A DNA stretch of 64,000 nucleotides from Siphonodentalium dalli (taxonomy: Eukaryota > Mollusca > Scaphopoda > Gadilida > Siphonodentaliidae), in assembly GCA_032622095.1 (NCBI GenBank), contig CP136064.1, positions 42,001,912 to 42,065,911 on the forward strand, in the 5' to 3' direction. The notes beneath the pieces were generated by a model. That model did not search any database. It was not told where the DNA came from and saw nothing but the letters and a program-made list of their open reading frames with translations. The position numbers and the translations under genes are program-made. Shown here piece after piece: positions 45,790-56,629 of this stretch. How positions within the stretch are numbered: the first letter of the stretch is position 1; each line of letters starts with the position of its first letter.

Positions 45790-48045
45790 TAAAACGAACA
45801 ATTGGATTTTTCGTTCGAAAAAATTGCATTTATCTCCCCACAATTGACATGTGACAATTAAGTTAATTGTTCTTAATGCGCTCGTTGGGTCATATCAACT
45901 CTACCTGGTCTGATTTGTACATAAATCGTGATTTTCCATCCAAATATCACCATAAATTCACATTTATGGAATTGGTGAAAATCATTTTTTGCTGACGCCA
46001 GTCATTCGATTTTGGAAAACGTAGGTGCGCCGTATATCACTCGGAGCTTTTGGGATTTGCGCGCGCCTTTTTTGAGGGAGCACAATTAAAATTAAAATTG
46101 ATGAAATGACTACTGAATAAAGACAAACATGTGTATAATGCACAAGTATCATTCTCCCAGAAACACAAATAAAACATATTTATATCAGTTTTATTATCAG
46201 TTTTATCAAACAATAGTCTCTGACTGCCGTAGCTGTCAAATTTTGAAAGTTATCGATGAGCGAAGAACTGCCATTAGTTATCCAGTTAAGATGAAGTTTT
46301 TTAGTTTGACCAATGAGAGCTTGGCTAGTATGGCTACTATCGAAGTCTGCGGCGTTTTCGCGGTCTTAGATTAGTAACTATCTAGAGCATGACTGAACAT
46401 AGACGAGCCAAGGAAATAGTACATATCTGAAGCATGGCTGAGTTAAAGATTCCGGATGGTAATTAAGTATTTTCACTGACCAACGTTTGTCAGCAAGTCA
46501 GAATATAACAATTAGTCGACTTCCGGGTCTGAGAGCACATGCTCAGACTCGATTAAAACTTCGAACTCAGAAGTGGAATCATATAACCGCGATCAGATTC
46601 ACTGTATTCCGACGAATCAACTCTTTCGTTTTGATAATATTTTGAGCATTGTCACTGTCACTATCAGACATGATATACCGTAATCTGCATAAATTTATAT
46701 AATAGTATTCGCATTGGTACAATTTGTCCAAATGAATCCTCGAAATACTGCAAGGTGAAACAAACGCTGCCGCCAAAGTCAGTCTGCTTTTTGCGGGAAC
46801 TCGCACGTGCAGTAGTTGTGACGAGGTGTCACCCCAATCATTGAGTGCGAAAGACGCCGCTTTGATCTTTGCTACCAAGTTCGTAATCAACGTCATCACT
46901 GCTGAGAAAGATACAAGGTGAATAGTCTTGTTGGCGTTTAACCATTGGTGTGTTGTTTGTTAAAATCTCGTTCACTGGTTGCAAATTCCGATGCACGCAT
47001 TTGATATTTTCGGCGTGCGCATTTAATAACTCGCTGGTTTTTAGATCCGCGCGCGCCAAGGCGCGCAAGCGCAATTGCGCGCCTTAAAATCGAAGGACTG
47101 TGACGCGGTAGTGTCTCTATTCAGTTCCTTATTACAATTACTTATTTAAAATTTGCAGCCAATCCCAGTACAAGTTATCTCCCATTGCCGCTCTTGGGAT
47201 GCGGAGCAAAACGGGAGCTTGGAATATAAAATTTGCTTTCACATCTCAAGTTATCAACCACCCCTAGGGCCCTACTTGAAAATATATAGATATATTAGTT
47301 TGAGATGATCATTTCTACATTTCTCTAGTAATGAGAATGAGTTAAAATGTGCACTTAGTAGTTTAGAGCAGGGCCAGTTTTACCACACCCGACGTCTGTT
47401 TACTCACATCCGTAATCCCTTTTATTCGGATTATCACCGGGTGCGAATAAGTAAAATGGTATTTATAGAATGGATATGTTTTTCCAAAATCGTAAAGAAT
47501 TCCACCGAGTTTGCACCTGAAGGAATATTCGAGTAACTAACAGCTATTTTCTCGTAAGTGGGTAAAGATACTAACAATCTGAACACACCATCGTTTCAAG
47601 AAAAAAATACGGAATATGATGAAATAAACTCAGAATTCGCGAATGTTTGTGTGGCATAAAAATTTGTACTCTGTATTTTCTTGCAAATCATCTGCCAATG
47701 AAAATGCAGTATACAAAATTTTTACTTGCCAAACTGGTATATATATTAATATAATAACTAACTATAATATATTGATTTAATATTATTAAATAATATTTTA
47801 TTCAACTAACAGTGATTCCTAGGGACTGTGCAGAAACTGAAAGTATAGACAATGTCCAGATTCTTCTGTATGACTGAGCACAGGCCTTCTAAACAGTGAC
47901 TGAGATCTTAATAAATAGAATTTTAATGCATCTATTCTCTATCACTTATATAAGAGGGATTTATTTATAGTAGGGTAAGTGGACTAATTACTTCAAAAAT
48001 CTATAATATCACTCAATTATCACTGTTTAGAAGGCCCTGGCCCTG
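45790..48045. other. Unassigned DNA
   Basis: No gene is supportable. Short open stretches on the minus strand at 46579-46899 and 46838-47074 lack family features. CACTGTTTAGAAGGCC at 48022 is the inverse of GGCCTTCTAAACAGTG at 47883. Confidence 0.4.
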
Positions 48046-48459
48046 TTTATGGGACCCCTGGCAGCAGTAGAAATTGTACAGAGACGGGCTGCACGCTACA
48101 CTCTAAATAGATACAACTATGGTAGCGATGACAGAGACAGCATAACTGATCTGCTCCACACACTAAATTGGCAAACCCTTCAACAAAGAAGAATCTTCTC
48201 CTCCCTGGTCATGCTATACAAAATCCGCCACCAAGATGTAGACATCTCCCTACCATTTGTGCCTAATAGGGGTCACAAGTTCCTCCGTACTGTTAAAGTT
48301 GACAGAAACTACCTCGAAGCCTTCTTTCTCCCACGCACAATCATAAATTGGAACAAACTCCCCCGTGACATATTCTTAAACTGCCACAACACGGGACAGT
48401 TTCAAATCCGAACTCACAAAACATATGTTCCCACCTGTAAACAGACAGCTTCTAAATAG
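48046..48459 (+). pseudogene. LINE ORF2 C-terminal fragment
   Basis: VEIVQRRAARYTLNRYNY, then LLHTLNWQTLQQRRIFSSLV and MLYKI, then EAFFLPRTIINWNKLPRDIF is the standard tail of LINE polymerases (V-Q-R-R-A-A-R-F, L-x-W-x-x-L-x-x-R-R, F-F-P-R-T-x-x-x-W-N-x-L-P). The frame is open for 136 codons but starts mid-domain, so it is a 5'-truncated copy. A LINE 3' UTR-like stretch follows at 48535-48590. Confidence 0.82.
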
Positions 48460-48534
48460 TATGAAGCTCCAACTTCTTTTAATAAATGACCAAAATAACC
48501 AAAAAATATGCTTTTAAGTTTTTTAATTTTCATG

Positions 48535-48590
48535 CGCCTCCACCTAATCCTCAGTACATTGAGGGCGATGGAGTATCAAGTAGATGTTGA
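48535..48590 (+). repeat. LINE 3' UTR-like tail
   Basis: CCTCCACCTAATCCTCAGTA, CATTGAGGGCGATGGAGTAT and GTAGATGTTGATG match the reverse complement of 29940-30007. Confidence 0.6.
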
Positions 48591-48959
48591 TGCCTGTGCT
48601 ATGAGTATGACTGTTGCTGGAGTCGAGGGGTAAGGTTAAGTACCGGTACTACATTTTTAGATTATGTAGTTTTAGACCAGGAATCTCTAATCAATAACAG
48701 ATATTGAGTGCACTGACATACACATTCTCATAATAAGTGTCCCTCTCAAATGCGGTAATTGGTAATTTGGTAATTAAAAATCACTAAATCAAATACATAA
48801 TATTGCATTCAAGATTTTAGGATATTCGACAATGATGACTAACTAAAACTGTGCCGGGGAGACGCTAAATGCAAAATACAGTTACAATTCGTACATTTTT
48901 GTGACGACGGGGTGCTAAAGTTTAACCCTGACTCATTGGGTCATTCTCTTGTCAAAATA

Positions 48960-49116
48960 ATGATTTAATGACACATTTTGTCGCCTGACATGATATATTT
49001 TCCCCGGCGGTGACCATTTTAAATTCCGGTGTACTAGATCCACTGTTCTTTGCTGCTCTTCGAAACAAGAAATCACAGGTACCGGTAGGTTGTACACTGT
49101 GCCAGGAATCGCTATA
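48960..49116 (+). repeat. Dispersed repeat W, copy 1 (holds the H3 insertion)
   Basis: TGACACATTTTGTCGCCTGA, TTCCCCGGCGGTGACCATTT, GATCCACTG, CTCTTCGAAAC and GGTTGTACACTGTG match the reverse complement of 52105-52262. Homology breaks at the TTAA where H3 sits. Confidence 0.7.
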
Positions 49117-49120
49117 TTAA

Positions 49121-49480
49121 CCCTTTACCAAACAGAGGGGCCCTGTGCCAATGCATTCTCTTATATATGCGAGTCGACCATAGGTCGCCTCGCATATATA
49201 AGAGAATGCATTGGCTTAACACATTAAAAATTATAAAATTGTTAAAGAATGTAAGAAAAAATGCCAATGCATTCTCTTATATATGCGAGGCGATCTATGG
49301 TCGACTCGCATATATAAGAGAATGCATTGGCACAGGGCATAACTGTAACTATCACAATGTGGTCAAGGAGCCGGTTCCAATGATATCCATATTTGTATGG
49401 TTCTATTGAGACAGACCGAAGTTATTTTAGGCTGTTGAAGCTTTATTTGGCCGGTTTTGGCCGGTTTGTTGGGTAAAGGG
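49121..49480. mobile_element. Paired-hairpin MITE H3, TTAA target
   Basis: TTAA at 49117-49120 and 49481-49484; ends CCCTTTACCAAACA and TGTTGGGTAAAGGG. Two 69-bp hairpins (49147-49215 and 49263-49331) are inverted copies of one another, as in H2. The right flank GTGGTCAAGGAGCCGGTTCC is identical to H2. The spacer is shorter (360 bp in all) and GGCCGGTTTT is duplicated near the right end. Confidence 0.9.
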
Positions 49481-49484
49481 TTAA

Positions 49485-49850
49485 TCTGGCAAATGTAAGG
49501 TATGCAATTTAACGTTCAGCTATATTGTTGAACAAGCTAAATATTCTGGCCTGTTCTGTAACGTCCAATCAGAGATTACAAGTATGGTATATCATTGATA
49601 TGTTTGGCATACTGTTTTTCATACATATTGACTCTACCTATTCAAGAGCAGTCTTATTAGATGTATCGTTTCCTATATACATGAGCATGAAATAACGGTC
49701 TTCATGGAAATGTCATAAATTTATGTATTACCGTACTCCGTTAAACTGAGTATGGTAATACATAAATTTAATAGCTGTATCTCCTTCATCACATTCCTTG
49801 CATCGTATTCCTTGTTATATAAATATATATAATAATAATATATATAATAA
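49485..49850. other. Unassigned AT-rich DNA
   Basis: Contains an inverted pair (TAAATTTATGTATTACCGTA / TATGGTAATACATAAATTTA near 49712-49770). No gene seen. Confidence 0.45.
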
Positions 49851-51890
49851 CTAGAAGGTGACCTGACTTCGTCCGGGCTTTGAACTTGAATTGACCATTT
49901 TGAAGGTCAAGGTCAGGTGGGGTCAAACACCAACACCCCAAAAATGGTGGAAATCGGCCCAGCGGATACCGAGATACCCTATGCATCAAATTTCGTCCGT
50001 AAAAATCCACCAGTTTAACCCGATTTGATTTCCACTCAAGTATATAAACGCGCCTCATATACACACGCTCATTAATTATCAAGTTTCAACGTAAAGATAA
50101 ATTACCATCGGTGCCCGAGATATCGCCAAGACGTCTGAAACAGTCAAATGCATCGGCCGGTTAAGCGTTAACGTGATCTAACGTTATAACCTCTAACGAC
50201 GTCATAGAAGTTATGCATTGTTTTTATCCTGATGGAAGATAGTACCACTTCTTCTTGATAATTGAGGCAGATAACTAAAACGGATACATACGCATTATAT
50301 ATCGTTGGAAAGAGGAAACACGAAAGATTCTCACAGTGTCATTATTATGACTGGCATTTTATTATTCGCGCTGTTTCGAATCGATTTGTAAGCACCGAAC
50401 TCAAATGAAAGTCCCGTAACACAGCGTAAAAACAGATTTGACCTCGGCACGTGAAAAGTTGACCTCGGATCTGAAAATTAATATGCCTATGCCACTTCCC
50501 GACCGATAGTACCCTCACATACGAAGTTTCATCGAAATCGGGTCGGCCATTTTCGAGTTCATCGCGAACACACACACACACAGACAGACAGATCTTCCAA
50601 AATATATAATAGACTAGCCGATGAGCCCGACGTTGTCCAGGCTATTCAAAAACCGACGAAATTTGTATCCGGGGCAAGATACATTGACATAGCAAATTTC
50701 AAGTCGATAGCTCCACCCGTTTCCGAAATCTGGTCTGCGCATGCGCGAAGCTGGCGTCGCACGGGCTCGGCGACCCGATACAATTCTTATCCGGGGCAAG
50801 ATACATTCACATACCAAATTTCAAGTCGATAGCTCCACCCGTTTCCGAGATCTCGTCTGCGCATGCGCGATGCTGACGTCGCACGGGCTCGGTGACCCGA
50901 TAAAATTCTTATCCGGGGCAAGATACATTCACATACCAAATTTCAAGTCGATAGCTCCACCCGTTTCCGATATCTCGTCTGCGCATGCGCGAAGCTGACG
51001 TCGCACGGGCTCGGTGACCCGATAAAATTCGTATCCGGGGCAAGATACATTCACATACCAAATTTCAAGTCGATAGCTCCACCCGTTTCCGAGATCTCGT
51101 CTGCGCATGCGCGAAGCGGGCGCCGCACGGGCTCGCCAATACGACAACGTTCACCGCCTGGTCAAACTACACTCACGTACCAAGTTTCGTCCCGATCGGT
51201 CGAGAATCGTAGATTTGTATTAATGACAGACAGACAGACAAACAAACAGAGGTCTTCAAAATATATATGAGACTAGAAGGTGACTTGACTTCGTCCGGGC
51301 TTTGACCTTGAATTGGCCATTTTGAAGGTCAAGGTCAAGTGGGGTCACGATTTGACCAGTCCAAAAACACTGCCCGGACAAAAGTACCCGACAAACGTGC
51401 CCGTCGAAATCCATCCGGTTTTACCCGATTTGACCTTGAATTGATAATTTTGAAGGTCAAGGTCTGGTCGGGGTCACGATTGTACCCGTCCAAAACAATC
51501 AGTGGACAAAAGTAACCCCACGTATCAAATTTCGTCGAAATCCCATCAAAATTGGCGATTTGACCTTGAAGTTACCCGATTTCAAGGTCAAGGTCACGTC
51601 GCACGGGCAAATGAATATGCTTATGAGACTCGCCATAAGAAAGTACCCCCACATACAAAGTTTCGTCGAAATCCCGTGATATTCGGGCGTTTGACCTTGA
51701 AATGACCCGATTTCAAGGTCACGTCGCACGGACAAATTAATATGCCTATGTTCGTCCCCGGCCGAAAATACCCCCACATACCAAGTTTCATAGAAATCGG
51801 CTGGGCCATTTTCGAGTCCATCGATTACACACACACAGACAGATACACACACACACACACACAGATCTTTCAAAATATATAATATATAGA
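49851..51890. repeat. Three head-to-tail T elements
   Basis: Borders at 49851, 50613 and 51272 share CTAG followed by AAGGTGAC(C/T)TGACTTCG or CCGATGAGCCCGACG. Each ends with an ACACACAGACAGACAG-type stretch, GATCTTC(C)AAAATATATA and GACTAG. The middle one holds four 122-bp units (CCGGGGCAAGATACATT at 50669, 50791, 50913 and 51035; GTCTGCGCATGCGCGA). The outer ones hold ACCTTGAA and GGTCAAGGTCA units. No coding. Confidence 0.8.
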
Positions 51891-52104
51891 TATATAGAAG
51901 AATGTTAGTTTTTAATGTCCAGGCATCAGTTGTGAAGGAGCCAGGAAAGTTAGCTTTCAGGAAAATACAAAACAATGTTAATAAAATGACATCAAATGTG
52001 AAATATGTACCGGTATTTATTATCATTACCCATTAGTTAGTTACAAGATCATGTGTACAAAATATTATCACACGGCACACGAAAAACTCTATGTTTGTTG
52101 GCAA

Positions 52105-52262
52105 TCTGTATAAATATAGCGATTCCACAGTGTACAACCTACCGTACCTGTGGTTTCGAAGAACAGCTCCGAGCAGTGGATCGAGCACAACAGAATTGAA
52201 AATGGCCACCCGCCGGGGAACATATATGATGTCAGCGACAAAATGTGTCATTAGGCCAAAAA
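52105..52262 (-). repeat. Dispersed repeat W, copy 2 (uninterrupted)
   Basis: Reverse complement of 48960-49116. It runs on without a break through GAATCGCTATATTTATACAG, preserving the site that H3 occupies in copy 1. Confidence 0.7.
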
Positions 52263-53799
52263 AACAAACATCTTTTCCGGTTTCCTGACTTACCTGCCGA
52301 AATTGGGCCAACCTGGATTTTTCCAAAATAAAAAACTAAAAAAAAAAAATTTAATTAAATTTTTTTTTATGCATGTAGTTTAATTGTCATATAAAACACA
52401 TCTATATCGCTTTTTATCCATCACCATTGTCGTCTACTATATAGATAAAGGCTGCACATGCTTAAAATAAAGCGAGAACGGATAATTCGGCTATCATAAT
52501 CAAGTCACGCGCTCAGAACTACATCCAAGAATCTTACAATCATTTAATTGTTTCCTAAAGAAATTCCCCATGAATTTCTTATCCCATTTAAATAAATTTA
52601 ATAGACGTTAACGACTTTTAGACTTTGGCGATGGATAAAAACAATACCCATAAAATTTGACGAGATACTAGGTTTATTTCGCTCACATGCTAAAGCTAAA
52701 GCTCGGTCCCCCATTTGCTGAATCATACTTGCGAAAATAAACCTTGTTTCTTTTCAAACTACATGGATATTCAATACATATACTATATACTATGTTTACA
52801 ACTTTACATTAAGCAGCAATAATTTTAGATGGAATTAAAAAAAACAGTTTACTTCTATTAAAATTCACGTGTACATGTATTTGTGGTTGCAGATGAATCC
52901 CAATCTCAGAAATAAATCTGTTCTGTTCTGAGAGTCGATTGGCCAGGTGAAAATGTGATGTCAAAATGATGGCACATAAGTTGTCTAGACTTTTGCTAGC
53001 AATGCCAATAGTATCAATGTTGTCATGTACAGTATTGCACAACATTGTGTCGTGGTGCCATGGGAGATAGCATTTTCGTGTCCCTTGGAACTCGGATCAC
53101 TCCAAAACTTTCTGGTGCATATTCTGGGTATATTGTCAGATATATAACTAGTTTTCTATCAAAAACTTCAGCAACTGGATACAAAGGTATTGAGAATACC
53201 AACTTTTATCTTGTTTTTGGAATATGGTGCATTATGGATCGGAAACGGATAAGTTTTTTTTTGGCCTTAAATCGTTATGTTGACGATGAGAATGAACCCG
53301 GAATGACATGGTTATACTTTAGCACCCCGTTATTAGTGTTATTCCTCATTTATACTGTTGTATTGCTTTTGACCCATTTCTTGATACTGCACCACAATGA
53401 GTGCCTTTTGTTACCAATTAAGCTGTATCATTTATTCAATTAGCAGTTGACCATACCATAAATTTTATTCTCATGTTGCTCCCATAACAAATAAATTTTG
53501 GTTTTTAAATTAGATTTCCGATTTTGGGGTAAAAAAAAAACTTTGAAAAAAAATTGGCCTATGGCAGCATGAATCCTGGTCAGAACGTTACTTCAATGCA
53601 GTTGTAATTTTCCTCACAATACGTTCTGATAACTGCCAACTCAACATAACATGGTGGAGGTGGTCGTAAACGCAACATTGCATTGGATTCCACCAGCGGT
53701 ACATTTGGATGTCTTTATGACAGCCTGGCACGCCTGTTTTGTTAGCCGAAAGATATGATGGCCAGATACATGTATATCATTCTAATAATGGAGATTTTT
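52263..53799. other. Unassigned DNA upstream of the first visible IWS1 exon
   Basis: The IWS1 first exon may lie here or farther upstream; I found no ATG exon with a donor in the right phase. An open stretch on the + strand at 53045-53443 encodes one hydrophobic segment (LYFSTPLLVLFLIYTVVLLL) but no family feature. Confidence 0.4.
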
Positions 53800-53967
53800 T
53801 AAGAGAATGCACTGGCTTACATGGTCAAGGTTAAATATTGTTTGGCCAATGCATTCTCTTATATATGTGAGCTTATACCTGTATATGTGAGGCTCGTATA
53901 TATAAGTGAATGCATTGGCACCATGTTTTCGCAAAATTTCAGGATGGTCCAGTCATGAAAGGATTAA
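53800..53967. repeat. Hairpin MITE H4, left part lost
   Basis: GCCAATGCATTCTCTTATAT...GTGAG and CTCGTATATATAAG...GCATTGGC form the second hairpin. Only the right arm of the first is left. It ends TTTCGCAAAATTTCAGGATG / GTCCAGTCATGAAAGGATTAA, the end shared by H5-H7. Confidence 0.75.
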
Positions 53968-54209
53968 AAGATTTCTATAATGCAAAAGAAAGACAGAAAA
54001 ACGAATATGAAAAAAATTCTCCTCTTATTTGGTATTTGGTACATGTTCTGATATTTATTTAGACTTACAATAAAAAACAATATCCACAATGTATTTAATA
54101 TGAAAAATGCTTTAATCTTTCAAAACATTTTGTTACTATTAGTTTGAAAAGAAAATCTTAATCCCTCCAATCAGTAGTTATCCCTAGCTTATCTTTATTC
54201 TGATTACAG

Positions 54210-54295
54210 AGATTGGAAATAGGACTCCAATACTAGATGAAGGCTCAGATGTTGGTTACAGTACACCAGTTCAAGATGAGCGTGAATATGAACAG
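54210..54295 (+). CDS. IWS1: IWS1 (Spn1), exon with the N-terminal TPVQDE motif
   Basis: Acceptor TGATTACAG and donor CAG|GTAAA bound 86 bp that encode IGNRTPILDEGSDVGYSTPV then QDEREYEQ, entered in phase 2 and left in phase 0. Vertebrate IWS1 has ATPVQDERD in the same place close to its start, so only a very short coding exon should precede this. IWS1 binds SPT6 and elongating RNA polymerase II in the nucleus. The preceding exon was not found. The intron after it (2.3 kb) carries a nested pair of hAT elements. Confidence 0.82.
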
Positions 54296-54696
54296 GTAAA
54301 GCCACACTACAATAGCTTGGTTTTGTGGGGAATAAATAGTCGTCATCACCCCAACAATAGGCAAACATTGGAAATGTCCATGGATTTTATAAGATCTTTG
54401 GAAATAAAATTGATTATTACAATTATAAAAATAAACTTATGAACCACCGGCATGTGCAAATTTGTATGTATTCGTATACAATATGTTATAAATAAATTTG
54501 AATAAAACCAAATTCAGAAATCAACAGTACTCAGCGATACTCAATTATCTTGAATAGTGGTACTGCCAAAGTTAACTGTGTATACATACATGTAAAATCT
54601 AAATTCAGTTGTACAGATCAATCAATCCTACTTCATTGGGATGAACTATATTTTATTGGTTTTATTTTCTGATTCACTTTATATAGATCTTGGGGG

Positions 54697-56153
54697 TAGG
54701 CAGCCCTGGGAATTAAGGAAAATTTGCCTAGGCAATATATTTGCCTAGGTGAAAGAAATCGGCCTAGGCAAAAACAGATTTTACCTAGGCAATTTTGCAA
54801 CAATATTGCCATCTCAAATCAATATGATTCAATAATAACCTGAAATGCTTAGTTATTTTGTGGAACATTATTTCCGGGCCACTACTCAACATATATGTAC
54901 AATTCCACAAATCATCTCCAAAACAAGTGTCCTTATACCAGGTACATGTAGCCAGTTAAAGGCCCAGTGCCATGGAAACAATTGTAGGGCAATATATGTG
55001 AAGAGTGATTTAAGGAAGTCATTTTGGCTAAAGAGGTTCTATTTCTGATAGACACAAATCAATTTTAGTAACCCAATGAACTTGTTTTACCTAGGAAATA
55101 TAATTGCCTAGGAAAACCAATTTTGCCTCTGCTTTTACCTAGGCATTGCCTATTGCCTAGGCTAATTCCCAGGGCTGGGTAGGGCCCGACGAATCGGCAA
55201 TTTCAACATCGAATCGAATCATGATATTGATTCGAAATCTTTTTCAAACACTTTAGTAGATTGGCGGTACCGATCAGTGGGAGGTACAAGCAAAAATTGG
55301 GGCAAACGTCCGACAATTTTATAACGTCAGTGAGATAATTCAAATTACGAAGGAGGTTCATTAAACTTAATTTCTATGACATGATATGAACAGTATTTAA
55401 TCATAGTTTTAAACAGTTTAATATATGAGAATGGCACAACATCATTTCATATTTTGTGCCACTGCCACTCTGTGTGAAGTTCGTGAAAGTAAGCAGTTTG
55501 GAACTTTGGAGTCAATGGAGTCTGATTCGAGTCATTGCAAACTCTTCACCCTGTCGCGCACAGCAGGCATGCGCGATATCAAAATTGCGCATTGTGACTT
55601 GGGAATGGTGCATATATACGCAAACAGGATTACAGGAAATATGTATAGTATCCCAACTTGAGCCTGTCCATTGGATCAATTGAGTTGTCATGAAATCTAA
55701 ATGGTCAACCATATTCCATTTCCCGGAAAACATTTGCTGTATAAAGATGTTGATCGTATTTGGACAGGACATGTTGGAGCCCGAAATGTTTATTTAATAT
55801 ATTTATATCGTGTTAAGTTTTAAATTAAAAAAATATATATTATTTGATTGAGAAGAGTAACGCAATATAGTCTTTTCTGGTATTAAAGAATGTCAACATG
55901 CAAATACCGACATGCAAATATGTCCGACAAGAAATTTGTATATATATGCGAGCAGCGGGCTATTGGACAACTTACCCTATTCACATTGGACCACGGAGGT
56001 CCCAGATGGTCGCGGAAGGAGCCTCAGGTATTGGGGATATAACTAATGTTTTGTATACATAATGCATTTTATTCCCGTTGATAAAGGACGTGTATACAAC
56101 GATTCGAAATATCCCGAATCACACGATCGAAATCAAAGCTTCGTCGGGCCCTG
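54697..56153. mobile_element. hAT element in an IWS1 intron
   Basis: An 8-bp duplication CTTGGGGG flanks it (54689-54696, 56154-56161). Ends are TAGGGCCCGACGAA (split by the nested insertion: TAGG at 54697, TAGGGCCC again at 55180) and TTCGTCGGGCCCTG. Subterminal ATCGAATCGAATC and GATTCGAAAT resemble the 31.3-kb hAT element. No transposase frame. The host sequence TATAGATCTT(C)GGGGGTGACC survives uninterrupted at 62180-62203. Confidence 0.85.
54701..55177. mobile_element. CCTAGG-rich MITE nested in the hAT end
   Basis: Ends CAGCCCTGGGAATTA and TAATTCCCAGGGCTG are perfect inverted repeats flanked by GGTAGG (54695-54700, 55178-55183). Each end holds four to five copies of TTGCCTAGGCAA or close variants, a 12-bp palindrome. 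The centre (54810-55080) has no coding. CAG...CTG ends recall hAT MITEs, though the visible duplication is 6 bp. Confidence 0.85.
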
Positions 56154-56161
56154 CTTGGGGG

Positions 56162-56585
56162 TGACCTTTTGATGGGAGCTATAATTTTTTTCCCATATTT
56201 GTAAAAAAACATGGCCTCCAGTGACCATCAAGGATTTCACATTTGAAATATCGGCACATCATTCAGCCCAATTTTATTGTAGAAAGGTTTTTGAAATTTA
56301 CAGGCATGTTCATGATCACTTCTAGATTGGGGCTATCAAATTTGAACGATTTTCGATGAAAAACGTCGGTGCCCGCAACCATATTGGATTTTGCATTACT
56401 AAATCCTTAGCACACCCTATAGCCAGCATTTTTCAACCAATTGATCTCAAACTTCATATGACTCTTCATGCTAACCCCTGCAATTGCTTAAACAAACTTT
56501 CCACATTCCTTATCACTCCATTGAATAATGTATTACATTATCCCTTCGCCAAGTTGAGCTACAGTGTCATTGACACTTTCATTTA
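56162..56585 (+). repeat. Degenerate tandem-core element A4 next to an exon
   Basis: ACATGGCCTCCAGTGACCAT, GATTTTGCATTACTAAATCC and the family end CAAGTTGAGCTACAGTGTCA / TTGACACTTTCATTT mark an old A-family copy. It ends 44 bp before the large IWS1 exon. Confidence 0.7.
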
Positions 56586-56629
56586 GATTGCCAAGCCTGG
56601 AATTTATAACTTGTTTACTCCTCATTCAG

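Noticed and set aside
46579-47074. Minus-strand frames of 106 and 78 codons, one containing MSDSDSDNAQNI
   Set aside because: Neither has a recognisable domain. The acidic start recalls transposase N-termini but a shift would be needed to extend it, so it is not called.
53045-53443. 132-codon frame with a hydrophobic segment
   Set aside because: No ATG at its start, no family motif, one hydrophobic stretch only, and AT-rich composition; more likely chance.
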